DNA of 64,000 nt from Variovorax paradoxus (GCF_030815855.1 NZ_JAUSXG010000001.1:682001-746000); one strand, 5' to 3'. Shown: positions 8,722 to 17,930, numbered from the stretch's first letter. The notes: generated by a model from the sequence alone, not told the origin. Made by a program: numbers and translations.

Positions 8722-8756
8722 TTTCTGTTGCCTCCGTTGCTTGCGCGGGCGTGCAC

Positions 8757-8773
8757 GCATGCATGCATGCATG
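8757..8773. repeat. GCAT tetranucleotide microsatellite
   Basis: The unit GCAT/CATG is repeated about four times (GCATGCATGCATGCATG) in the gap between a DUF1801 gene and the NlpC/P60 gene. The tract is fully self-complementary and can form a cruciform. It sits about 36 bases upstream of the minus-strand start codon at 8721. Confidence 0.85.
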
Positions 8774-8897
8774 TTGTTGCACACCTCATCTTGCCATCGG
8801 GCACAGCCGCTGCATCTTTCCGCCTACCAATCGCGTTAGAGTCTGGCGACGTCCACAAGCCCCGCCATTGCCAATGCCAAACTTGCAAGACGCCTCC

Positions 8898-9398
8898 ATG
8901 CCCACGCCACGCCGCCGCATGCCGTTGCTGCTCCGGCTGCTCCCCATCGGCGCCTGCCTGCTGGCGCTGGGCTGCGCGAGCCCACGAGCGCCGCCATCGT
9001 CGTCCACATACAGCACCTCGCCGCTGACGACCGAACAATCGAATGGCGTTGCGATCCATGCACTGGGCCTGGTTGGCACGCCGTACCGCTATGGCGGCAA
9101 CACGCCCGAAGGCGGGTTCGATTGCAGCGGCCTCATCGGCTACGTGTACAGAAACAACGCGGGCCAGGCCATGCCGCGCACGGTGGCGAGCTTGGCCGGG
9201 TTCGGCCGCCCTGTGCCGGCGTCCGACATCCGCTCGGGCGACCTGGTGCTCTTCGGCGCGTCCACGCCGTCGCATGCGGGCATCTATGTCGGCGCGGGGC
9301 AGTTCGTGCATGCGCCATCGACCGGCGGCGAAGTGCGGCTCGATCGGCTCGACGGCGCCTATTGGTCGCGCCAGCCGATGCAGGCGCGCCGGCTCTGA
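8898..9398 (+). CDS. NlpC/P60 family lipoprotein (peptidoglycan endopeptidase)
   Basis: A 166-residue protein with a lipoprotein signal (lipobox LALGC, Cys26) followed by an NlpC/P60 domain. The catalytic Cys76 lies in FDCSGLIGYVY, His126 in SHAGIYVG, and the third polar residue is probably His138 in FVHAPS. Relatives such as Spr/MepS cut peptide cross-links in peptidoglycan. Another in-frame ATG at 8874 exists; 8898 is preferred because it gives a standard signal peptide, but neither has a clear ribosome binding site. Attachment to the outer membrane is likely since the residues after Cys26 are Ala-Ser. Confidence 0.87.
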   Translation: MPTPRRRMPLLLRLLPIGACLLALGCASPRAPPSSSTYSTSPLTTEQSNGVAIHALGLVGTPYRYGGNTPEGGFDCSGLIGYVYRNNAGQAMPRTVASLAGFGRPVPASDIRSGDLVLFGASTPSHAGIYVGAGQFVHAPSTGGEVRLDRLDGAYWSRQPMQARRL

Positions 9399-9509
9399 AT
9401 TCGGGTTTTCCATTACGCAAAGCCACGCACGCGGCCCGCGCGGTCCGACGGATGCGGGTTCGAGGCGGGCGGGGAACACTCCCGGGTTCAATACCGAGGA
9501 GACATTCCC

Positions 9510-11576
9510 ATGCACAGCATCCGCCGCCACCTGGTGTGGCTCGCCGTGGCCGTGCTCGGCGCATTCGCGCTGGGCACCGTCGCCCTGACGCGCGGTGAAA
9601 GCGTCAACGCCCTGTGGGTGGTGACCGCCGCAATCTGCACCTACCTGATCGCCTACCGCTACTACAGCCTGTTCATCGCCGAGAAGGTGCTGGTGCTCGA
9701 TGGCAACCGCAAGACGCCGGCGCACCGCCACAACGACGGGCTCGACTACGTGCCGACCGACAAGAACGTGCTGTTCGGCCACCACTTCGCGGCCATTGCG
9801 GGCGCGGGCCCGCTGGTGGGCCCGGTGCTTGCGGCGCAGATGGGCTACCTGCCCGGGCTCTTGTGGGTGCTGGCGGGCGTGGTGTTCGCGGGCGCGGTGC
9901 AAGACTTCATCATTCTCTTCATCTCCACGCGGCGCGACGGCCGCTCGCTCGGCGACCTCGTCAAGCAGGAGATGGGCACGGTGCCCGGAATGATCGCGCT
10001 CTTCGGCACCTTCATGATCATGATCATCATCCTTGCCGTGCTGGCGCTGATCGTGGTGAAGGCGCTGGCCGAATCGCCGTGGGGCACCTTCACGGTCGCG
10101 GCCACCATTCCGGTGGCGCTGTTCATGGGCGTGTACCTGCGTTTCATTCGCCCGGGGCGCATCGGCGAGGTGTCGCTGATCGGCTTCGTGCTGCTGATGC
10201 TTGCCATCTTCGGCGGCCAGGCCGTGAGCCAGAACCCCGCATGGGCGCCGCTCTTCACCTTCGACGGCAAGGCGCTCACGTGGATGCTCGTGGGCTACGG
10301 CTTCGTGGCCGCGAGCCTGCCGGTGTGGCTGCTGCTGGCGCCGCGCGACTACCTGTCGACCTTCCTGAAGATCGGCACCATCATCGCGCTGGCGTTGGGC
10401 ATCGTGTTCGTCATGCCCACGCTGCAGATGCCCGCGCTCACGCAGTTTGCGAACGGCAGCGGGCCGGTGTGGTCGGGCAGCATGTTCCCGTTCCTGTTCA
10501 TCACCATCGCCTGCGGCGCGGTGTCGGGCTTTCATGCGCTGATCTCCTCGGGCACCACGCCCAAGATGCTCGACAACGAACGCCATGCGCGCTTCATCGG
10601 CTACGGCGGCATGCTGGCCGAATCGTTCGTGGCGGTGATGGCGCTGGTGGCGGCCTCGTGCATCGAGCCGGGCATCTACTTTGCGATGAACAGCCCGGCC
10701 GCGCTGGTGGGCAGCACGGTGCAGCAGGCGGCGCAAACCATCTCGAGCTGGGGCTTCGTGGTCACGCCCGAGATGCTGGTGCAAACCGCCAAGGACGTGG
10801 GCGAGAGCACCATTCTCGGCCGCGCGGGCGGTGCGCCGACCCTGGCCGTGGGCATGGCCCACATCCTTCACCAGGTGATCGGCGGGCAGGCCATGATGGC
10901 CTTCTGGTATCACTTCGCGATTCTGTTCGAGGCACTCTTCATCCTGACGGCCGTGGACGCCGGCACGCGCGCGGGCCGCTTCATGCTGCAAGACTTGCTG
11001 GGCAGCTTCGTGCCCGCGCTCAAGCGTACCGATTCGCTGCCGGCCAACCTGATCGCCACCGCGCTGTGCGTGGCGGCCTGGGGCTACTTCCTGTACCAGG
11101 GCGTGGTCGATCCGCTGGGCGGCATCAACACGCTGTGGCCGCTCTTCGGCATCTCCAACCAGATGCTGGCCGCGGTGGCGTTGCTGCTCGGTGTGGTGGT
11201 GCTGTTCCGCATGAAGCGCGAGCGCTACGCCTGGGTAGCGATTGCGCCGGCCGCATGGCTGCTGGCGTGCACGCTCACCGCGGGCTGGCAGAAGATTTTC
11301 TCGCCCGACCCGAAGATCGGTTTTCTCTCGCACGCAGCCAGGTACGCCGAAGGCCTGGCCAACGGCGTGCTGGTGGCGCCGGCCAAGACGCCCGAAGCCA
11401 TGTCGCGCATCGTCTTCAACGACCGGCTCGACGCTGCGCTCTGCGCGCTCTTCATGTTCGTGGTGCTGAGCGTGCTGGTGTACAGCATCAAGGCCTGCCT
11501 CGCGGCGCGCGCGGCCAACCGGCCCACAGCGCAAGAGACGCCGTTCGAGCCGCTGGCCGCATCGGCCGCGCGCTGA
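9510..11576 (+). CDS. cstA: Carbon starvation protein CstA, peptide/pyruvate-type transporter
   Basis: A 688-residue membrane protein with roughly 16 to 18 hydrophobic segments. It has CstA signatures: [41 protein letters not shown] near the N-terminus and [14 protein letters not shown] in the middle, with the C-terminal CstA_5TM region. Family members have been linked to peptide uptake and, for the BtsT subgroup, pyruvate uptake. GAGGAG precedes the ATG at 9510. The small ybdD gene follows after seven bases, the standard arrangement for this family. Confidence 0.95.
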   Translation: MHSIRRHLVWLAVAVLGAFALGTVALTRGESVNALWVVTAAICTYLIAYRYYSLFIAEKVLVLDGNRKTPAHRHNDGLDYVPTDKNVLFGHHFAAIAGAGPLVGPVLAAQMGYLPGLLWVLAGVVFAGAVQDFIILFISTRRDGRSLGDLVKQEMGTVPGMIALFGTFMIMIIILAVLALIVVKALAESPWGTFTVAATIPVALFMGVYLRFIRPGRIGEVSLIGFVLLMLAIFGGQAVSQNPAWAPLFTFDGKALTWMLVGYGFVAASLPVWLLLAPRDYLSTFLKIGTIIALALGIVFVMPTLQMPALTQFANGSGPVWSGSMFPFLFITIACGAVSGFHALISSGTTPKMLDNERHARFIGYGGMLAESFVAVMALVAASCIEPGIYFAMNSPAALVGSTVQQAAQTISSWGFVVTPEMLVQTAKDVGESTILGRAGGAPTLAVGMAHILHQVIGGQAMMAFWYHFAILFEALFILTAVDAGTRAGRFMLQDLLGSFVPALKRTDSLPANLIATALCVAAWGYFLYQGVVDPLGGINTLWPLFGISNQMLAAVALLLGVVVLFRMKRERYAWVAIAPAAWLLACTLTAGWQKIFSPDPKIGFLSHAARYAEGLANGVLVAPAKTPEAMSRIVFNDRLDAALCALFMFVVLSVLVYSIKACLAARAANRPTAQETPFEPLAASAAR

Positions 11577-11583
11577 GCAAACC

Positions 11584-11790
11584 ATGGGGCTCGCATTGCC
11601 CGAAGCCGGGCGCTACTTTGCCCGTTCGCTCAAGCAGTCGCTGCGGCTCATGGTCGGGCTGCCCGACTACGACGCCTACCTGAGCCACATGGCGGCCACC
11701 CACCCGGACCAGCCGCCGATGAGCTACGAGGCCTTCTTTCGCGAGCGGCTCGAGGCGCGCTACGGCGGCGGCAAGGGACGCTGCTGCTAG
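11584..11790 (+). CDS. ybdD: YbdD/YjiX family small protein
   Basis: A 68-residue protein ending GGGKGRCC, with the family core [15 protein letters not shown] and [17 protein letters not shown]. YbdD-type proteins are almost always encoded directly behind cstA/btsT and are thought to assist the transporter; this copy follows by seven bases and is surely in the same operon. The double Cys terminus is common in the family. Molecular role is not established. Confidence 0.92.
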   Translation: MGLALPEAGRYFARSLKQSLRLMVGLPDYDAYLSHMAATHPDQPPMSYEAFFRERLEARYGGGKGRCC

Positions 11791-11887
11791 GGCCATGCCG
11801 GCCGTACGGGATTCGGCTTTCAAGACCGGAGCTTCAGGAATACAGTCCGCCCACGCCCGCACGTTCGCGAGCGGCTTGGGGGACACC

Positions 11888-12691
11888 ATGAGCCAGGATC
11901 CGTTCGCAGAGTTCAAGAAGCGGCAGCGGGACATGTGGTCGAGCTTTGCGCCGACGGCCACGTTCACGCCTCCCGTCGCGGGGCACCTCGTGAAGTTCGC
12001 GCGCATCAAACCGGGCGAAACCGTTCTCGATGTCGGCACGGGCACCGGCGTCGTGGCCATCACCGCCGCGCGAAGCGGTGCGAAGGTCACGGGCCTGGAC
12101 CTCACGCCTGAGCTGCTGGAGGTGGCCCGCGAGAACGCGCGCATCGCCAGGCATGAAGAAATCGTGTGGACCGAGGGCGATGCCGAGCAGCTTCCCTATG
12201 CCGATGCATCGTTCGACGTGGTGCTCAGCCAGTTCGGCCACATGTTCGCGCCGCGCCCCGAGGTGGCGATCGCGGAGATGCGCCGCGTGCTGAAGCCCGG
12301 CGGGCAGGTGGCGTTCGCCACCTGGCCGCCCGAGCACTTCGTGGGGCGCATGTTCGCCTTCGTCGGGCGCAATTCGCCGCCGCCGCCCGCGGGCGCCTCG
12401 CCGCCGCCGTTGTGGGGCAATCCCGCCACCGTGGCCGAGCGGCTCGGGGCGAGCTTCGATGCGCCGTTCTTCGATCGCGGCGTCATGGCGTACCCGGCCC
12501 TCAGCGTCGAACATTTCCGGCTGTTCATCGAGCGCTCGGTCGGGCCGGTGCAAAAGCTGGTGGAGAGCCTTGCGGGCGATCCGCAGAAGCTTGAGTTGCT
12601 GCGCGCCGAGTTCGAAGCGCTGGCGGCGCCTTACCACTTCGACAACGTCTTGCATCAGGACTACCTGTTGACGCGCGCGCACGCGCGCTGA
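11888..12691 (+). CDS. Class I SAM-dependent methyltransferase (UbiE/COQ5-like)
   Basis: A 267-residue methyltransferase. Motif I is VLDVGTGTGVVAITAAR (about residues 48-64), motif II follows at VTGLDLTPELLEVA, the post-motif WTEGDAEQLPYADASFDVVLSQFG gives the acidic pocket, and RRVLKPGGQVAFATWPP is motif III. The ATG at 11888 follows a G-rich stretch (GGGGG) and gives a normal length; an in-frame ATG at 11795 would add 31 residues without homology features. The substrate is unknown, although ubiquinone-type C-methylation and small-molecule methylation are both possible for this group. Confidence 0.88.
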   Translation: MSQDPFAEFKKRQRDMWSSFAPTATFTPPVAGHLVKFARIKPGETVLDVGTGTGVVAITAARSGAKVTGLDLTPELLEVARENARIARHEEIVWTEGDAEQLPYADASFDVVLSQFGHMFAPRPEVAIAEMRRVLKPGGQVAFATWPPEHFVGRMFAFVGRNSPPPPAGASPPPLWGNPATVAERLGASFDAPFFDRGVMAYPALSVEHFRLFIERSVGPVQKLVESLAGDPQKLELLRAEFEALAAPYHFDNVLHQDYLLTRAHAR

Positions 12692-12790
12692 GCTGTCGTC
12701 CCCGCGCATCGGCCGTGTTCGCCGGCCTCGCTGCGCTCTTCGCCGACGCGGCCTTCCACCAGCGCAAGGCCGATGCCACATTCAGGCTTG

Positions 12791-12809
12791 ACCCGCGCGG
12801 AACGCGGGT
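12791..12809. repeat. Hairpin 1 of a tandem pair upstream of the M20 peptidase gene
   Basis: ACCCGCG at 12791-12797 pairs with CGCGGGT at 12803-12809 around a five-base loop. A second hairpin follows 12 bases later. It may be part of a terminator region for the methyltransferase gene or a leader structure. Confidence 0.5.
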
Positions 12810-12821
12810 GATAGCCTGCGG

Positions 12822-12847
12822 CGCCCGCGACCAGCGGGCGTCTTTCC
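12822..12847 (+). terminator. Probable rho-independent terminator after the methyltransferase gene
   Basis: CGCCCGC at 12822-12828 pairs perfectly with GCGGGCG at 12834-12840 around the loop GACCA, followed by TCTTTCC. The stem is strong and the T tract weak. It lies 131 bases after the methyltransferase stop and 37 before the M20 start, so it might instead act as an attenuator for the latter. Confidence 0.45.
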
Positions 12848-12883
12848 GCCGGGGACACCCGGACAAACAACAGAACGGACCTC

Positions 12884-14146
12884 ATGACTCTGCACAAGCG
12901 CCTCCCCTTCACGAAACCCGCGCCGCTGCGCGCCGCCTGCCACGGCGTGGTGCTGGCCTGCGCACTGATCGCCGGCAATGCCATGGCCCAGAAGCCGCAC
13001 CAGGGCGCGCTGGACGCGGCCACGCAGCAGAAGGAAGAGGCGCTGAAGCTGCTGGAGCGCATGGTCAACATCGACTCCGGCTCGGCCAGCACCGAAGGGC
13101 TCGACAAGGTCCGCGCAATTGCCGTCGAAGAGCTGCACAAGCTCGGCGCGCGCATCGAGACCTTTCCCGCCGAGCCGCATCCCGGCACCAACGTGGTCGC
13201 CACGCTCACGGGGCAGGGCAAGAAGAAGATACTGATCCTTGCTCACATCGACACCGTGTTCAAGGAAGGCACGGCCGCGGCCAAGCCGTTCTACATCAAG
13301 GACGGGCGCGCCTACGGCCCCGGCGTGATGGACAACAAGGGCGGCGTGGTGGCCGGGCTCCAGGCCTTGAAGATCCTGCAGAAGATCGGCTTCAAGGACT
13401 ATGGGCAGATCACCTTCCTCATCGACACGAACGAAGAGGTGGGCTCGGTCGGCACCAGCGCGCTCATCGAGCGCGTGGCCAAGCAGCACGACGTGGCGCT
13501 CAACCTGGAGCCGGGCCGTCCCGCCGACGGCCTCGTGGTGGAGCGCAAGGGCTCGGCCACGGCCCTCATCGAGGTGAAGGGCCTGGCCTCGCATGCGGGC
13601 GTCGCGCCCGAGGCGGGCCGCAACGCGGCGATGGAGGTGGCGCACCAGGTGCTGCAATTGTCGAAGACGGGCGATGCGGCGAAGAAGACCACGGTGAACT
13701 TCACGGTGCTCACAGCCAACGGGCCGACCAACGTGATTCCCGCCACTGCGAGCGCCAAGGGCGACGTGCGCGCCGCCACGCCCGAGGAGCTCGACCGCGT
13801 CGAGAAGGACCTCGCACGCATCTCGCAGAACAAGCTGATTCCCGACACCGAAGTGCGCGTGCGCCTCATCCGCGGCCTGCCGCCGATGCCGCGCTCGCCT
13901 GCATCGGACAAGCTCGTCGCCATGGCCGAGGGCATCTACGCCGAGATCGGCAAGAAGCTCACCATCGAAAGCAGCGGCGGCGCGGCCGACGCGAGCCTGG
14001 TGGCGGGCGTGGGCGTGCCGGTGCTCGACGGCTTCGGCATCGTGGGCGGCGGCATCCACACGCCGGAGGAATATGCCGAAGTCGAGAGCGTGGTGCCGCG
14101 GCTCTATCTGCTGTCGCGCATGTTGATGGACCTGAGCGCGAACTGA
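12884..14146 (+). CDS. Exported M20 family metallopeptidase (glutamate carboxypeptidase-like)
   Basis: A 420-residue zinc peptidase with an N-terminal signal peptide ending at AGNAMA-Q. The metal-binding pattern is clear: ILAHIDTVF gives the first His and its Asp, YGPGVMDNKGG the bridging Asp, and IDTNEEVGSVG the catalytic Glu and its neighbour; GIHTPEEY near the end supplies the last His. The dimerisation domain sits between (about residues 205-315). Overall pattern and length match the CPG2-like carboxypeptidases, which remove C-terminal glutamate from folates and peptides. The product is probably periplasmic. A terminator-like hairpin follows the stop. Confidence 0.9.
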   Translation: MTLHKRLPFTKPAPLRAACHGVVLACALIAGNAMAQKPHQGALDAATQQKEEALKLLERMVNIDSGSASTEGLDKVRAIAVEELHKLGARIETFPAEPHPGTNVVATLTGQGKKKILILAHIDTVFKEGTAAAKPFYIKDGRAYGPGVMDNKGGVVAGLQALKILQKIGFKDYGQITFLIDTNEEVGSVGTSALIERVAKQHDVALNLEPGRPADGLVVERKGSATALIEVKGLASHAGVAPEAGRNAAMEVAHQVLQLSKTGDAAKKTTVNFTVLTANGPTNVIPATASAKGDVRAATPEELDRVEKDLARISQNKLIPDTEVRVRLIRGLPPMPRSPASDKLVAMAEGIYAEIGKKLTIESSGGAADASLVAGVGVPVLDGFGIVGGGIHTPEEYAEVESVVPRLYLLSRMLMDLSAN

Positions 14147-14154
14147 AGCTTCGG

Positions 14155-14185
14155 CAGGCGGCGGGCTCAGGCGCCGCCTGAGTCT
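14155..14185 (+). terminator. Terminator-like hairpin after the M20 peptidase gene
   Basis: CAGGCGGCG at 14155-14163 pairs with CGCCGCCTG at 14172-14180 around an eight-base loop, starting nine bases after the stop codon. The following AGTCTTCC is only weakly T-rich. Confidence 0.55.
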
Positions 14186-14265
14186 TCCTGTGTGAAATCC
14201 CGTTTCTTTTTGCAAGCGCTTGCTGCCACGATGCCTCCACGCAAAACAACTGGTGGAGAACATCG

Positions 14266-14685
14266 ATGGCATCCGAACTGAATCAAATCGCAAGCTGGTC
14301 GCTGCGCTGGCGCATCGTCCTCGCGAGCGGGCTGTGCCTGATGGCGGCGCTCTCGGCGGCGCAGCCGCCAGATACGAATGTCGTCCTGCATGCCGAACAG
14401 CGCTTTCAGCTCGCGCTCGAAGCGCAGACCGCTCGCGACTACCGCACCATGCTCGACGAGCTTCGGCAAGCCGCCGGGGAGGGCAGCGCCGAGGCGCAGG
14501 AGATGCTGGGCATGGTGCTGCTGGCGGGCCCGACGCTTTACGGCCCCGAGATTCAAGCAGACCGTTGCGAGGCCCGCGGATGGATGCTTCGGGCTGCGTC
14601 GCAGGGCAGCGATATGGCGAAGACCCAACTCACTTTCCTGAACCGGCTGCGCCAATCTCCGGCCGGAAGAAACACCTGCGAATGA
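14266..14685 (+). CDS. Sel1-like repeat protein, exported
   Basis: A 139-residue protein with a hydrophobic N-terminus (WRIVLASGLCLMAALSAAQ) that looks like a signal peptide. The mature part holds two Sel1/TPR-like helical units: YRTMLDELRQAAGEGSAEAQEMLGMVLLAG and RGWMLRAASQGSDMAKTQLTFLNRL, with an irregular insert between them that carries one Cys (ADRCEARG). Such repeats usually bind other proteins. GGAGAAC precedes the ATG. No neighbour suggests a partner. Confidence 0.72.
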   Translation: MASELNQIASWSLRWRIVLASGLCLMAALSAAQPPDTNVVLHAEQRFQLALEAQTARDYRTMLDELRQAAGEGSAEAQEMLGMVLLAGPTLYGPEIQADRCEARGWMLRAASQGSDMAKTQLTFLNRLRQSPAGRNTCE

Positions 14686-14826
14686 GCGCGCCCATGAGTC
14701 TGCGTGCCGGCGGCCGTGACCTGCGGTTACCAGTGCGTGTGCGAGGATGCTTCTTCCGGGAATGGCGGGCTAGACTCCTGGCTCACCAAACCCTCGCTAC
14801 CCTCGGTACGAGACAGACTCATCATC

Positions 14827-15168
14827 ATGAAACTCTGGTTGATTTCCATCGCGCTTGCTTCGGCGGGCGCGGCCCATGCCGCAGCTGAAAACTGCGAAGC
14901 CCTGCGCACCCAGATCGAATCGAAGATCGCTGCGTCCGGCGTCACGCGGTTCACGGTCACCACCGTCGACGCCAATGCCGAGGCAAGCGGCCAGGTGGTG
15001 GGCAGTTGCGAGCTCGGCAGCAAGAAGATCGTCTATCAGCGCGAAGGCGCACCTGCGCCGGATGCGGCCTCGCCCGGCACCCCCTCGGCCCCGCGCGCGG
15101 GTGGCGAACGCATCTTGACCGAGTGCAAGGACGGCACGGTTTCCGTCGGCGGCGACTGCAAGAAGTAG
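14827..15168 (+). CDS. DUF1161 family periplasmic protein
   Basis: A 113-residue protein with a signal peptide (MKLWLISIALASAGAAHA) and the DUF1161 pattern NCEALRTQIESKIAASGVTRFTVTTVDA..GQVVGSCELGSKKIVY, where two Cys residues probably form a disulfide. A Pro/Ala-rich stretch follows, then a second Cys pair in ECKDGTVSVGGDCKK. The domain is widespread in proteobacteria and uncharacterised. The ATG at 14827 is chosen because it begins the signal peptide. Confidence 0.85.
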   Translation: MKLWLISIALASAGAAHAAAENCEALRTQIESKIAASGVTRFTVTTVDANAEASGQVVGSCELGSKKIVYQREGAPAPDAASPGTPSAPRAGGERILTECKDGTVSVGGDCKK

Positions 15169-15202
15169 CCGCCTGGCGCAGAGCCTTCTCCCGGAGCAAA
15201 CC

Positions 15203-16036
15203 TTGTCATCCAAAGCCTTCCGCATTGCACTCTCGGCTTCGGCCGCCGCCATCGGCGGCATCGCGGCGTACTGGACTCTCTTGGCCACGCGCCAGGGACA
15301 TATCCTGTTCGACGTCCGAAAGCTTCCCGTCGTTCATTTGTCCGACGATTTCTCCACCTACTCTCACACCGTGCCGGGCGGCATGGTGCGCGGGTATGTC
15401 TATCACCCGCACGGCGAAGAGGCGCTGCAGGACCTGTTCATCTACTTCGCGGGGCGTGGCGAAGACGTGCGCGCTACCGCGCAGGCGCTGCACTGGCTGC
15501 CGGAGGGCTTCGGGTTTGCCGCAATCAACTACCGGGGCGTGGCCGATTCACAGGGCCATCCGTCCGAGATCGCATCGGTTGCCGACGCCATGCAGTTTGC
15601 CCGGCACTTGCGCAAGGCTTTTCCGCAGGCGCGCCTGCACGTGGTCGGCCGGAGCCTGGGAACGGGCGTGGCCATCCAGCTCGTGGCGCAGCAGGAGTTC
15701 TCGAGCCTGCAGCTGGTCACGCCCTACGATTCGATGCTCGAAGTGGCGAAGAAGCGTTTTCCGCTCGTTCCGCTGGCGCTGCTGCTGCGGCACCGGTTCG
15801 ATTCGCTGACGCACTGCAAGGAAGTCGCCGCGAAGACACAGGTGCTGCTGGCCGAGCGGGACGAGGTGGTGCTGCCCGAGCGCTCGCAGAAGCTCATCGC
15901 AGCCTGGCCCACGCCCGTCAGCGTGCAGACCGTTCCCGCTTCCGACCACCACAGCATCATGGGCCTCGAAGCGACCTGGCTCCACCTGGTCGACTTCGCG
16001 CTGACGGCGATTCTTCCCGAGCCGGTGGCCGCCTGA
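15203..16036 (+). CDS. Alpha/beta hydrolase, membrane anchored (BEM46-like)
   Basis: A 277-residue hydrolase beginning with TTG at 15203, with GGAG just upstream. One N-terminal hydrophobic helix (IALSASAAAIGGIAAYWTLLA) should anchor or export it. The nucleophile elbow is GRSLGTG, the acid is probably Asp in LLAERDEVV, and the catalytic His lies in PASDHHSIMG. IYFAGRGEDVRAT forms the oxyanion strand. The layout matches BEM46/YfhR-type hydrolases of unknown substrate. It lies 34 bases behind the DUF1161 gene and may be co-transcribed. Confidence 0.85.
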   Translation: MSSKAFRIALSASAAAIGGIAAYWTLLATRQGHILFDVRKLPVVHLSDDFSTYSHTVPGGMVRGYVYHPHGEEALQDLFIYFAGRGEDVRATAQALHWLPEGFGFAAINYRGVADSQGHPSEIASVADAMQFARHLRKAFPQARLHVVGRSLGTGVAIQLVAQQEFSSLQLVTPYDSMLEVAKKRFPLVPLALLLRHRFDSLTHCKEVAAKTQVLLAERDEVVLPERSQKLIAAWPTPVSVQTVPASDHHSIMGLEATWLHLVDFALTAILPEPVAA

Positions 16037-16104
16037 TCTGCGGGAGGTGCCGTCACCCGGCGCCCAGGACCACCTTTGCGTGCGCAGCCACATGGTAAAC
16101 CCGG

Positions 16105-17025
16105 TCACGCGGCAGGTGTTCGCACAACGAGTGCGACACCGCCCATCACCAGGGCGATACCGGCCATGGTGAGCCAGGCCGGTATCTCCTTGAGAAACAG
16201 TGCGCCGATCAAGACGGCGAGCACCGGCGCGAGGGCGCCAAAAAAAGCCGCCCTCGGCGCGCCGAGCCGGCGCACGGCCTCGGTGTAGAAGTACATCCCG
16301 AGGATCGCGACCAGAATGCCTTGCGCGATCACCTGGAACCCGACGGCTACCGGCGGCGCAGTGAAGATGTTCGGCGTGAACCAGAAGAAGTAGACCGGTG
16401 CGAACAGCACGGCGGAGCACACGTTCACCAGCGCCGTTGCGTGCCATGGGCTGATGCCGGAGCGGCGCTGGGCAATGGTGAAGCTTGCAAAGCAGAAGCC
16501 TGCAAACAGGAACAGCAGATCGCCTCGCCACTCCCCGGCCGCACGGTTGGCAAGGAGCGCGTAGCCGCCGATACAAAGCACACCAGCGAGCACGACCGCC
16601 ATGCCTCCGAGTTGCCGGCGGGTGAACTTCTCGCCGAACAGAATGCCGGACAACACCGCCACCCAGATCGGCATCGTTCCGATCATGAGCGTGGCGACAT
16701 GCGATGCGGGCGCGAACTGCATGCCCACCGAGCCGAGCATCATGAAAGGCACGCCCGCGCCCAGCACCATCACCAGCAACCGCACGATGCCGATCTGCGC
16801 GATGCCAAGGCCCTTTCGGGCGAGGATGGGCCACAGGAGCAATGCCGAAACACCGAAGCGCAGGAACGTCACGTCATGCGGCCCGAGGGTGGTGGTTACG
16901 GCAAATCGCGTGGCCACCGACCAGCTCGACCAGATCAGCGCGACCGCAAGACCGCACACCATGCCCAGGGCCAGCGAGTGCCGCCCCGCGGACCCTGCCA
17001 GCACGACGGAAGGAACTGCAGACAT
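16105..17025 (-). CDS. EamA/DMT family transporter
   Basis: A 306-residue membrane protein with ten predicted hydrophobic segments arranged as two EamA repeats, the first around ALIWSSWSVATRFAV and the second around LFLFAGFCFASFTIA. These proteins mostly export amino acids or other small metabolites. The ATG at 17025 sits two bases after the stop of the dehydrogenase gene, so both are translated from one mRNA and are probably controlled by the divergent LysR protein. The pairing suggests efflux or uptake of a hydroxy acid or related product, but this is inference. Confidence 0.88.
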   Translation of the reverse strand: MSAVPSVVLAGSAGRHSLALGMVCGLAVALIWSSWSVATRFAVTTTLGPHDVTFLRFGVSALLLWPILARKGLGIAQIGIVRLLVMVLGAGVPFMMLGSVGMQFAPASHVATLMIGTMPIWVAVLSGILFGEKFTRRQLGGMAVVLAGVLCIGGYALLANRAAGEWRGDLLFLFAGFCFASFTIAQRRSGISPWHATALVNVCSAVLFAPVYFFWFTPNIFTAPPVAVGFQVIAQGILVAILGMYFYTEAVRRLGAPRAAFFGALAPVLAVLIGALFLKEIPAWLTMAGIALVMGGVALVVRTPAA

Positions 17026-17027
17026 GG

Positions 17028-17900
17028 CTACCTGCCCCTGCGCAGGATCTTGATGATGCCGATGGCGTCGTCCTGCGCTTGCCCGGCCCGCATGGCCTCC
17101 GAAAACAGCGAACGGTTGGCCGTGGAAATCGGAAGCCACAGGCCGCGTTGCTCGGCCTCGTCGCACACCAGTCCGATGTCCTTGGCGACATGGCGGATCG
17201 GCGCCTGCTGGGCAAAGTCATTCGACACGAGCTTGGCGGCTTTCGAGCGCAGCACGTCGTTGGCCAAGGGACCGGCCTGCGCCATGTCGAGAAACTGCTG
17301 CACGTCGAGGCCGATGCCTGCAGCGAAGTGCGTCGCTTCGGAAATCGCCTCGAAGCAGGCAATCAGCAGCAGCTGATTGGCCAGCTTCATGCGCATGGCC
17401 ATGGGAACCGGGCCGCAACGAACGGTCTTCTTTCCGATCGCGTCGAACAGCGGCTGGACGTCGTCGATGTACTGCTGCTCGGCGGCCGACGCCAGGATCA
17501 CGAGCTGCGCCGTCTCGGCGGGTTGCTTGGAGCCCGAAACCGGCGCTTCGATGTAGCGGGCTCCTACCGCCGCGAGGCTCGTGCCCAGCGCCGTCGAGTA
17601 CGCCGGTGCCACGGTGGCCATCAGCACGATGGTGCGGCCCCTCACGGGCGCGGCGATCGCACCCTCCGAGGAACGATCCAGAACCTGGTCCACCTCCGCA
17701 TGGCTCGGGACCATGAGGATGACGGTTTCCGACGCCTCGAAGACCTGGCCCGGCGTGTCGGCGACTTCGATGCCCAAGGGGCGCAGTACGTCGCAGCGAG
17801 CGGGTGTTCGGCTGTAGACCGTGACGCTGTGCCCGGCCTTCCTGAGATTCTTCGCCATGGGTTCTCCCATGACGCCAACACCGATAAGCCCGATTTTCAT
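17028..17900 (-). CDS. NAD(P)-dependent beta-hydroxyacid dehydrogenase
   Basis: A 290-residue member of the 6-phosphogluconate/3-hydroxyisobutyrate dehydrogenase superfamily. The Rossmann motif GLIGVGVMGEPMAKNL opens the protein, YSRTPARCD suggests NADP preference because an Arg follows the second strand, EAPVSGSKQPAE is the substrate-binding DxxxSGG-like loop with Lys absent at the usual Gly position, and KLANQLLL carries the catalytic Lys. It forms an operon with the EamA carrier and is divergent from a LysR gene. It is one of three such dehydrogenases in the window; unlike the glxR copy it is not next to glyoxylate genes. Confidence 0.87.
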   Translation of the reverse strand: MKIGLIGVGVMGEPMAKNLRKAGHSVTVYSRTPARCDVLRPLGIEVADTPGQVFEASETVILMVPSHAEVDQVLDRSSEGAIAAPVRGRTIVLMATVAPAYSTALGTSLAAVGARYIEAPVSGSKQPAETAQLVILASAAEQQYIDDVQPLFDAIGKKTVRCGPVPMAMRMKLANQLLLIACFEAISEATHFAAGIGLDVQQFLDMAQAGPLANDVLRSKAAKLVSNDFAQQAPIRHVAKDIGLVCDEAEQRGLWLPISTANRSLFSEAMRAGQAQDDAIGIIKILRRGR

Positions 17901-17915
17901 GATGATCTGTTGGTA

Positions 17916-17930
17916 TTCCTGATTCAGGAA
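17916..17930. promoter_or_regulatory. Putative LysR-type operator between the dehydrogenase and lysR genes
   Basis: TTCCTGATTCAGGAA is a perfect dyad with a single central base. It contains the T-N11-A pattern of LysR-type sites (T at 17917, A at 17929). It lies 16 bases upstream of the dehydrogenase start and 95 upstream of lysR, as expected for a site controlling both. Confidence 0.7.

Noticed and set aside
8757..8773. Start of a CRISPR array or integron site
   Set aside because: The repeat unit is only four bases and there are no spacers or integrase gene.
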